A DNA stretch of 13,290 nucleotides from the NCBI GenBank assembly GCA_945870925.1, contig CAMBTZ010000027.1, forward strand, positions 1 to 13,290. Direction: 5' to 3'. The notes beneath the pieces were generated by a model, which worked only from the letters and a program-made list of their open reading frames with translations, had not been told where the DNA came from and did no database searches. Origin of the DNA: Chlamydia trachomatis (GTDB taxonomy: Bacteria > Chlamydiota > Chlamydiia > Chlamydiales > 2-12-FULL-49-11). Position 1 is the first letter of the stretch, and the number at the start of each line of letters is the position of its first letter. The position numbers were made by a program, and so were the translations under genes. Below are positions 1-5,204 of the stretch, piece after piece.

Positions 1-261
1 ATTAATTGAACCTAACCCTGAAATTGTATAGGTACCACCTGTAAAACTAAGAGTTGCTGCACTACATAGTGCGCCTGTTGTACTAATTGCACCTTGATTC
101 GCTAATGGGAATAAAGCTGTATCAGTAATACCAGGCAGACCACTTGTCCAATTGCCTGCTGTAACCCATAGCCCCGTAACTCCACCATTAGTCCAAGTGG
201 TATCGGCACACAATTGAAGTGTAACCAATCCACATGAAATAACATACAGTCTAAACTTCAA
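1..261 (-). CDS. PATR-type secreted/surface protein, 3' part beyond window edge
   Basis: An open frame of 87 codons runs from a TTG at 261-259 to the left edge without a stop. The N-terminus reads (M)KFRLYVISCGLVTLQLCA then DTTW, a typical signal peptide with a basic n-region, hydrophobic core and small residues at the cleavage site. After it come TWTNGG, a GLWVTAGNW element and a GITDTALFP element. This tryptophan-rich start matches autotransporter-associated beta-strand repeat (PATR, TIGR02601-like) proteins and the N-terminus of the neighbouring gene (GSWTREKNW, GDIATFP). No ATG lies in a suitable place. An AGGA at 271-268, overlapping the upstream stop codon, sits 6 nt before the TTG and supports it. 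An in-frame TTG at 267-265 is a weaker alternative because it overlaps the AGGA spacer. The product is probably exported; whether it carries a C-terminal beta-barrel cannot be seen. It looks like a tandem paralogue of the next gene, translationally linked to it. Confidence 0.7.
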   Translation of the reverse strand, partial: MKFRLYVISCGLVTLQLCADTTWTNGGVTGLWVTAGNWTSGLPGITDTALFPLANQGAISTTGALCSAATLSFTGGTYTISGLGSIN

Positions 262-267
262 GAGCAA

Positions 268-271
268 TCCT
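268..271 (-). promoter_or_regulatory. Ribosome binding site supporting TTG start at 261
   Basis: AGGA on the minus strand lies 6 nt before the TTG at 261-259. It overlaps the TAG stop of the upstream PATR gene (272-270), an arrangement typical of translational coupling. It is short, so the call rests mainly on the signal peptide that follows. Confidence 0.4.
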
Positions 272-1766
272 ATTTCATTTCAATTGTAATATTGTTAGAA
301 GTTGTCTTTATGATAAATTTTTCAGGAAAATTCATTTTTGCAAATTCGCCAACAATACCTTTACCTGCAGAAACAATTTCATATGATGTTCCTGGTGTAT
401 AAGATCCATTTGCAACAACGTTTAGAACAACACCCTCTTTAATTGTATAGAAATCTGAAATAGTCAATGAACCTGTATCAGCTGTTATCTCAATTTCGAG
501 AGTAGAATCTTTACCTTGAGTGCAATCACCAACAATTGTCATTTGGCCCGGCTTTAATAGACCTAAATTGATGAGATCAGAAGCAATTGTACCACTTCCT
601 TGAAGAGTTGCCCCTTTTTTTATTAAAGTTGAAGAGGAGATTAATCCCGATAAGTCAAGAGTACCTTCTGTAATAATTGTAGGGCCTGTATATGAGTGAG
701 CCCGTGTTAGAAAAAGAGTCCCCTTTCCTTTCTTAGTAAGACCGCCTGCACCTGAAATTGAGCCATTATAAACAGAATCGGTACCGTCTCCAAGAATCAA
801 AGTTCCCTTACCAAGAGTAACATTACCACCAAGCATCCCTCCACCTGTTAAAGAAGGAATTGTGTTTGTATAACCATTAAGATTAAGTTCTGCACACTCT
901 TTATTTGCTAGAAGGATAATTGAACTTTTTGAAAAAGCATTAACAGCACCTGCTTGAAGAGTTCCGGATTCAATTAGCGTAACTCCACTATAAGTAGAAT
1001 TCAAACCTGATAAAGTCAATGCACCAATTCCAACTTTTACTAACCTACCACTTCCGAAAATAGCTCCCGAGTAAGTCGTATTACTATCATCGCCAACAGT
1101 TAACACACCACTATCAAGCAAAATATTACCACCAAGTTTGCCGCCACCTTCTAAACTTGCAATCGTATTATCAAAACTATTCAAGTCAAAAACAACACCG
1201 GAAGTATTTGCTATAAACACTTTTGAACTTGGAGAAAAACTATTCACAGCCCCGGCTTTTAACACCCCGCTTTGAACATTAGTCATACCTTCATACGAAT
1301 TTGCTCCAAAAAGAGTGAGCGTCGCCTCCCCCTGTTTTGTAATGCCACCATCCCCTGATATAGTTCCCGAAATTGTAATGTCACCATTGGCCATTATATT
1401 AATGTTTTTTTCCACACCAATTGCAGATTTAATTTCCACATTACCAACAGCCGTGATCGAATCTAAAATATTTAACTGCCCAGACATCAATGTGTAACGA
1501 TATTCACTATTAAAATTTAATGCAGCTAAATCAAACGTCCCATCAACTGTAATTGTTACAGGCTTAGTAATTTTAAACGCAGGAAATGTCGCAATATCCC
1601 CTCTACCCTTTGGATAGTCAGTATTTAATCCGGAAACCGGAATCCAATTCTTCTCCCTTGTCCAACTTCCATTTCCATCCACATTCCAAGACGCAGAACC
1701 CCCAAATAAACCCACCTGAGCCAAACTCAAAATCCCATAACCCATAGCCTGAATTCTATTTCTCAA
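270..1766 (-). CDS. PATR-type (autotransporter-associated beta-strand repeat) secreted protein, barrel-less
   Basis: This 498-aa protein has a signal peptide (residues 1-25, ending GGSASW). A tryptophan-containing start (SWNVDGNGSWTREKNW) follows, then beta-strand repeats of the PATR type. Three copies begin near residues 131, 232 and 333, exactly 101 residues apart. Each has the pattern SG-I-G-GGLTK-G-GTLTL-G-NSY-G-T-I-SGTL-AG. The 60 residues between copies also repeat (AGAVNSF/AGAVNAF, SLEGGGKLGG/SLTGGGMLGG). The end (YEIVSAGKGIVGEFAKM) looks like the last rungs of an autotransporter passenger, but the protein stops at 498 with no beta-barrel domain. It is therefore likely a beta-helical exported or surface adhesin-like protein; function is unknown. 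The start is TTG (1766-1764), preceded by GGGGG at 1777-1773. The first internal ATG (codon 8) would remove the positive charges RNR from the signal peptide, so TTG is preferred. A similar gene follows immediately downstream. Confidence 0.85.
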   Translation of the reverse strand: MRNRIQAMGYGILSLAQVGLFGGSASWNVDGNGSWTREKNWIPVSGLNTDYPKGRGDIATFPAFKITKPVTITVDGTFDLAALNFNSEYRYTLMSGQLNILDSITAVGNVEIKSAIGVEKNINIMANGDITISGTISGDGGITKQGEATLTLFGANSYEGMTNVQSGVLKAGAVNSFSPSSKVFIANTSGVVFDLNSFDNTIASLEGGGKLGGNILLDSGVLTVGDDSNTTYSGAIFGSGRLVKVGIGALTLSGLNSTYSGVTLIESGTLQAGAVNAFSKSSIILLANKECAELNLNGYTNTIPSLTGGGMLGGNVTLGKGTLILGDGTDSVYNGSISGAGGLTKKGKGTLFLTRAHSYTGPTIITEGTLDLSGLISSSTLIKKGATLQGSGTIASDLINLGLLKPGQMTIVGDCTQGKDSTLEIEITADTGSLTISDFYTIKEGVVLNVVANGSYTPGTSYEIVSAGKGIVGEFAKMNFPEKFIIKTTSNNITIEMK

Positions 1767-1772
1767 AAAATA

Positions 1773-1777
1773 CCCCC
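1773..1777 (-). promoter_or_regulatory. Ribosome binding site supporting TTG start at 1766
   Basis: A purine run GGGGG on the minus strand lies 6 nt before the TTG at 1766-1764. The internal ATG at 1745-1743 has no comparable purine run at normal spacing, so this site favours the TTG start. Confidence 0.4.
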
Positions 1778-1792
1778 AACAAAACTTTTCAT

Positions 1793-1798
1793 ATCATA
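1793..1798 (-). promoter_or_regulatory. Possible -10 box for the PATR genes
   Basis: TATGAT on the minus strand (5 of 6 matches to TATAAT) lies about 27 nt before the TTG start at 1766. The region upstream is AT-rich (a run of nine T on the minus strand at 1819-1811), with no convincing -35 hexamer. It lies downstream of the large inverted repeat, so it would give the PATR genes their own transcript, separate from the nnr operon. Confidence 0.3.
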
Positions 1799-1852
1799 AA
1801 AGCAAGATACAAAAAAAAACATAACTGTATACACATATTTTTTGACGGTTTT

Positions 1853-1938
1853 GAGGGTCAGACCTGCAAGGTTGCAAGTTGAGCTCAACTTATGAGTTAA
1901 ATTTAGGCTCAACTTGCAACCTTGCAGGTCTGACCCTC
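1853..1938. repeat. Perfect 32-bp inverted repeat (long hairpin, REP/MITE-like)
   Basis: The left arm at 1853-1884 (GAGGGTCAGACCTGC... ending GTTGAGC) is the exact reverse complement of the right arm at 1907-1938, with a 22-nt AT-rich loop between. The left-arm/loop junction also contains a 16-bp palindrome, AAGTTGAGCTCAACTT (1877-1892). Within an arm, TGCAAG occurs twice (CTGCAAG, GTTGCAAG). The right arm overlaps the TGA stop of nnr (1939-1937). No T-run follows the hairpin on either strand, so it is not a standard intrinsic terminator. A perfect stem this long suggests a mobile palindromic element (REP or MITE type) or a barrier to 3' exonucleases. No transposase gene is present in the window. 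Confidence 0.9.
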
Positions 1939-3463
1939 ATTGGTTTTGGAGGAAAAGGGAGGGGAGGGAGTCGATGAGGTCGGAGGCGATCATGGAGAAT
2001 TCGGATTTGGTCTCTTTGGCTTTGTCACCGGCGAGGGCGTGAAAGGTGGTGCCGAGGATGGCGGCTTCTCTAAGGTCTTTGCCTTGAGCAAGAAAGGAGG
2101 CAATAATTCCAGCAAGAGCATCGCCCATTCCGCCTGATGCCATCCCTTTATTTCCAAACGGGATAATAATTTTTGGATGTGAGGGGGAAATTACAGTTGT
2201 TGGAGCCCCCTTAAATACGATAACGACATCATGAAATTTGGCAAACTCTTCGGTTAGCTTAATCACTTCAAGATCAGAAACTTGATCATCTATGTTAAGT
2301 AATTTTCTAAGCTCTCCTTTATGTGGTGTCAAAATGGCATTTTTTACGCCACCTTCAAAGAAAAAAAGAGCGTCGCCATCAATTACAATCGGACATTTTG
2401 CTTCCTTATAGATTTTACTCAAGATCATTGGTATATTTTCAGATCTACCTAATCCAGGGCCAACAAGTATCGCTTTTGATCTAGAAAGTTCTTCTAGGAT
2501 TTTATCCATTTTATCTAAAGTATAGGCATGTCTTACTACTTCAGGAGGTGATACTGAAAGTTCCTGCTCCATTCCGACCGGATGACAAAGCCTTACCATT
2601 CCGGCACCACTTCTTAATGCAGCCTTCGAAGCAAGGATTGCCGCACCCGGCATTCCAAGTGATCCTGCTAAAATAACAACCTGCCCAACTGCATATTTAT
2701 TTACGGTCCGTTTTCGAAAAGGGAGATTACGCGTGATAATTTCAGAATTTACAATAAATCCGAATGGTTGAATTTCCTCTATATAATGTTGTGACAATCC
2801 AAATTGAACTCCGTGCAACTCCCCTACATGCTCAAACCCTTGATTATAAAGATGCCCGACTTTTAAAAACCCAACATAGGCAGTAAGACTTGCCATAACT
2901 GCGACATCTTCAACAATCCCACTATCTCCTGACACGCCGGAAGGAATATCAATTGCAATCACTGAATTATTTGATAAATTCAATTTATGAATCACATCTC
3001 TAATTAAATCAATTACCCTTCCTTTAAATCCGGTTCCCAAAATTCCGTCTAAAACTAAAACTCCCTCATCAAAAATCACCTGATCGACTGAATCAACCTG
3101 CAGAACCTCTCCTCCCTTATCTTTAAATGACTTAAACTGCATCTTGCAAAGATCCGAACAGTTTTCTAAAGGAAATAACTGGAATGCTTTTACCTGAAAT
3201 TCATTATCAAGAAGTTTTGCTGCAACAGCATAGGTGTCACCTGCATTATTCCCTTTACCACAGATCAAGGTCACAACATTTGGCAAATTCTTTTCTTGAA
3301 TATAATTTAATACGACTTCATAAATCCCATCAGCTGCAGCCAGCATGTACTCTGCAGTCGTGCCATCTCCAGCTTTTACCGCCACATCTTCAATCCTAGC
3401 CATCTCAGCTGCATACACAACCTTCTGACCCTCAACTGCTATCGGAAAACTTTTACCATTCAT
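1937..3463 (-). CDS. nnr: Bifunctional NAD(P)H-hydrate epimerase / ADP-dependent NAD(P)HX dehydratase
   Basis: This cytosolic repair enzyme epimerises S/R-NAD(P)HX and dehydrates the S form back to NAD(P)H using ADP. Residue numbers count from the ATG at 3481. The N-terminal YjeF_N epimerase domain (about 20-250) shows GKGNNAGD (75-82), LDGILGTGFKG (144-154) and DIPSG (178-182). The C-terminal ribokinase-like dehydratase domain (about 260-514) shows VILAGS (269-274), GPGLG (341-345), DGDAL (368-372), TPHKGE (385-390) and NKGMASGGMGD (444-454). The length is normal for the fused form. Translation most likely starts at ATG 3463-3461, because a GAGGGG ribosome binding site lies 8 nt before it. 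The ATG at 3481 is in frame but has no good site. The gene ends the operon, and its last roughly 55 codons are unusually C-ending. The TGA stop lies inside the arm of a large inverted repeat. Confidence 0.95.
   Translation of the reverse strand: MNGKSFPIAVEGQKVVYAAEMARIEDVAVKAGDGTTAEYMLAAADGIYEVVLNYIQEKNLPNVVTLICGKGNNAGDTYAVAAKLLDNEFQVKAFQLFPLENCSDLCKMQFKSFKDKGGEVLQVDSVDQVIFDEGVLVLDGILGTGFKGRVIDLIRDVIHKLNLSNNSVIAIDIPSGVSGDSGIVEDVAVMASLTAYVGFLKVGHLYNQGFEHVGELHGVQFGLSQHYIEEIQPFGFIVNSEIITRNLPFRKRTVNKYAVGQVVILAGSLGMPGAAILASKAALRSGAGMVRLCHPVGMEQELSVSPPEVVRHAYTLDKMDKILEELSRSKAILVGPGLGRSENIPMILSKIYKEAKCPIVIDGDALFFFEGGVKNAILTPHKGELRKLLNIDDQVSDLEVIKLTEEFAKFHDVVIVFKGAPTTVISPSHPKIIIPFGNKGMASGGMGDALAGIIASFLAQGKDLREAAILGTTFHALAGDKAKETKSEFSMIASDLIDSLPSLFLQNQ
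1940..2110 (-). terminator. C-rich, G-poor 3' end of nnr: candidate Rho-dependent termination region
   Basis: Over the last roughly 55 codons the nnr sense strand changes from mixed codons to mostly C-ending ones (GCC, ATC, CTC, ACC, TCC). It ends in an almost unbroken pyrimidine tract of CT/CCC units at about 1948-1970. C-rich, G-poor transcript is what Rho utilisation sites look like, and the position at the operon end, just before the stable hairpin, fits. There is no intrinsic terminator here. The role is inference from composition only. Confidence 0.25.
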
Positions 3464-3502
3464 AAGACTCACCCCTCTCATCTCACTAGAGCAATCGTCT
3501 CA

Positions 3503-3508
3503 ATTATA
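3503..3508 (-). promoter_or_regulatory. Possible internal -10 box for nnr
   Basis: A perfect TATAAT on the minus strand sits in the 40-nt gap between the 105-aa gene and nnr. Transcription from it would start near 3496, leaving about 30 nt to the ATG at 3463, which agrees with that start. No good -35 hexamer is seen at 16-18 nt, so this would be a weak or activator-dependent internal promoter within the operon. Confidence 0.3.
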
Positions 3509-3521
3509 ATAAAGAGAGAAC

Positions 3522-3839
3522 TTAAATTTTAGATGCAAGTGCGAAATAAAAAAAATATTTAGTCAGATCTTCGAGCTTCGTATTATATTCAGGACCGCCT
3601 AATACTCCATCACAAACAATTTCTCTAGCTCTGGCAATTTCCCTAAATCTGCCTTTCCATCGAACGTCAGAAAGGGTTAAATCAAATAGTTCAAGACACC
3701 TGGTAAAAGCATTTTCAAATCTCTCTTGATTATTTTTTGCTCGAATCATACGCGTGACCTCGCTACCTATATTACCCAATTGCTCAGAAAGAGAGAGCAG
3801 ATACCATCTACCCGCTGCAAGAGATTCGTGCTGGGCCAT
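3522..3839 (-). CDS. Small alpha-helical protein of unknown function, partner of DUF5674 gene
   Basis: This 105-aa protein is predicted all-helical and has no signal peptide or membrane segment. The visible core is a WYLLSLSEQLGNIGSEVTR stretch (residues 12-30), ALELFDLTL-type residues near 48-57, SDVRWKGRFREIARAREIV (57-75) and a C-terminal LTKYFFYFA element. From memory, similar short proteins with EQLGNIGSE and RW-GR--E--R-RE motifs occur widely in bacteria, including candidate phyla, without a defined role. The compact helical layout with paired Arg/Glu recalls HEPN-like or four-helix folds, but no RxxxxH-type catalytic motif is present. The ATG (3839-3837) lies 1 nt after the stop of the DUF5674 gene, so the two are probably translationally coupled. 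Upstream GGTAAG is only a weak ribosome binding site, which fits coupling. Confidence 0.75.
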   Translation of the reverse strand: MAQHESLAAGRWYLLSLSEQLGNIGSEVTRMIRAKNNQERFENAFTRCLELFDLTLSDVRWKGRFREIARAREIVCDGVLGGPEYNTKLEDLTKYFFYFALASKI

Positions 3840-3840
3840 T

Positions 3841-4185
3841 TTATCTTACCAATTGATTTACAATTTTAATAATTTCATTTCTAATATTTACATCAAGAAC
3901 ATCGCAAGAACGATTACCATGAGAGGGCCTTAAATTAATCATAGAATCAAATTCAATAAAATCGGCTTCTAAACTATCAGGATACAAATTTATACCCCAT
4001 AAATTTTCTTGGCTAGAACCTTGATTTAACAAAAATCCTTCTTCATCTGAATGTAATTCGCCACCAATAACCATAATTTTTTGTTTAACATCTACTACAA
4101 CTTTAACTAAATCACCAAATCGTTCTTTTGCTAATTCAGCAAGATGCTTTTTAGTAATAGTTGCTACAATAAGTTGCATGGGCAT
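3841..4185 (-). CDS. DUF5674 family protein
   Basis: This protein of about 114 aa matches what I know of DUF5674: a start MQLIVATITKKHLAEL, then GDLVKVVVDV, IMVIGGELHSDEE, a WGINLYP element, FIEFDSMINLRPSHGNRS and a final NIRNEIIKIVNQLV. The family has no established function. The conserved GGELHSDEE and EFDSMINLRPS-GN-S segments carry many acidic, His and Arg residues that could bind metal or nucleic acid (inference). The frame is open back to an ATG at 4224 inside gpsA, but the ATG at 4185-4183 is preferred: a GGAG lies 9 nt before it and the family usually starts close to MQLI. It begins 23 nt after the gpsA stop and is followed after 1 nt by the 105-aa gene, forming a two-gene cassette inside a housekeeping operon. 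Confidence 0.8.
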   Translation of the reverse strand: MPMQLIVATITKKHLAELAKERFGDLVKVVVDVKQKIMVIGGELHSDEEGFLLNQGSSQENLWGINLYPDSLEADFIEFDSMINLRPSHGNRSCDVLDVNIRNEIIKIVNQLVR

Positions 4186-4208
4186 AAAAGGCAACTCCAT
4201 CAATAGTT

Positions 4209-5195
4209 TTATTCTACTATGCAAGGCTCTTTACTAATAGCTAAAAGCATCTCTTGGAAGGCATCTTTAGGATTTTGATTTTGATAGATGATACGATACA
4301 TAGCATCAATGATAGGGAGATCCAGATTGTGATCTTTAGCAATATTATATGCTGAAAGAACCGTGTATTCCCCTTCTACTACCATACCGATCTTCTCTTT
4401 TGCAAGAATGGCGGTTCCCCCTTGTCCAAGGAGTGTGCCAAATGTAAAATTTCGACTTAAATTCGAAACGCCCGTAACGATAAGATCTCCGATTCCGGAA
4501 AGGCCGTAACAAGTCTCTTGTTTGCCCCCTTTAACTTTTGCAATTTCACACATCTCTTTAAGTCCTTGTGTGATAATCAAGGCTTTTGTATTAAATCCAT
4601 ATTCAAGGCCTTCAGCTAATCCAGAAGCAATCGCAATTACGTTTTTTACTGAACCGCCAACTGCGACACCTAGAACATCCTGACTTAAAGAAATATGGAA
4701 ATTTGGAGACTCAAAAACTTCTCGAATGATCTCAGCTACTTCCATATTTACACTCGCGCCGATAGCTGCTGTAGGCTGATTAAACATCACCTCTTTTGCA
4801 AGTGTGGGTCCGCTCATACAACCGATGAGCTCTTTTTGATTAAAAATTTCATAGGCAACCTCAACAAGAAGTTTTCCACTCTCTTGCTCGATCCCTTTTG
4901 ATGTAATAATGAAAGGTACAGACAATGATTTTAAAGCTTCACAAACAGGTCTAAATCCTTTTGCCGTGACACATTCTACAATCACGTCGCACTCTAAAAT
5001 CTCTTTTAAGTCCCTTGTATAGGTGATGGTTTCATCAATAGGAAAATCTTTAAATTTAGGGTGTTTTGAATGCTCCTCTAAATGCGCAAGCACATCGTGT
5101 TCAATAGACCACAAAACAAGTTCATGCCCGTTTCTTGCTATCAAATTGGCAAGGGTAATACCCCAAGCGCCGCTACCTAGAAATCCTACTTTCAT
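4209..5195 (-). CDS. gpsA: Glycerol-3-phosphate dehydrogenase [NAD(P)+]
   Basis: The enzyme reduces dihydroxyacetone phosphate to sn-glycerol 3-phosphate, the backbone for phospholipid synthesis, in the cytosol. At 328 aa it is full length. The N-terminal Rossmann motif VGFLGSGAWG is at residues 3-12. It is followed by TSKG (98-101), SGPTLAKEV (128-136) and VGGSVKNV (179-186), with K184 as the family's catalytic lysine. Next come GLSGIGDLIVT (231-241) and SNLSRNFTFG (244-253). The start is clear: GAGGTGA precedes the ATG at 5195-5193 and overlaps the TGA of the upstream gene, with a 9-nt gap, so the two are coupled. The neighbour upstream carries an AgX/UAP domain; gpsA next to an AgX homologue is, as I recall, the arrangement in Chlamydia. 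Confidence 0.97.
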   Translation of the reverse strand: MKVGFLGSGAWGITLANLIARNGHELVLWSIEHDVLAHLEEHSKHPKFKDFPIDETITYTRDLKEILECDVIVECVTAKGFRPVCEALKSLSVPFIITSKGIEQESGKLLVEVAYEIFNQKELIGCMSGPTLAKEVMFNQPTAAIGASVNMEVAEIIREVFESPNFHISLSQDVLGVAVGGSVKNVIAIASGLAEGLEYGFNTKALIITQGLKEMCEIAKVKGGKQETCYGLSGIGDLIVTGVSNLSRNFTFGTLLGQGGTAILAKEKIGMVVEGEYTVLSAYNIAKDHNLDLPIIDAMYRIIYQNQNPKDAFQEMLLAISKEPCIVE

Positions 5196-5204
5196 TTGAT
5201 CACC

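Noticed and set aside
1315..1497. Plus-strand ORF of 60 aa inside the PATR gene
   Set aside because: It is antisense to a well-supported repeat protein and has no ribosome binding site or recognisable content.
1853..1938. The long hairpin as an intrinsic terminator
   Set aside because: No run of T follows the stem in either direction, and the 22-nt loop and 32-bp stem are far larger than usual terminators.
1940..2137. Plus-strand ORF of 65 aa, Gly/Glu-rich
   Set aside because: It is the mirror of the C-rich 3' end of nnr. Its odd composition comes from the nnr codon bias, and nnr is a clear real gene in the other strand.
3184..3399. Plus-strand ORF of 71 aa, His/Leu/Gln-rich
   Set aside because: It is antisense to the conserved epimerase domain of nnr, and its composition is typical of a shadow frame.
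4186..4224. Longer start of the DUF5674 gene at ATG 4224
   Set aside because: It would overlap the end of gpsA, lacks a ribosome binding site, and adds residues not typical of the family. ATG 4185 has GGAG at 9 nt.
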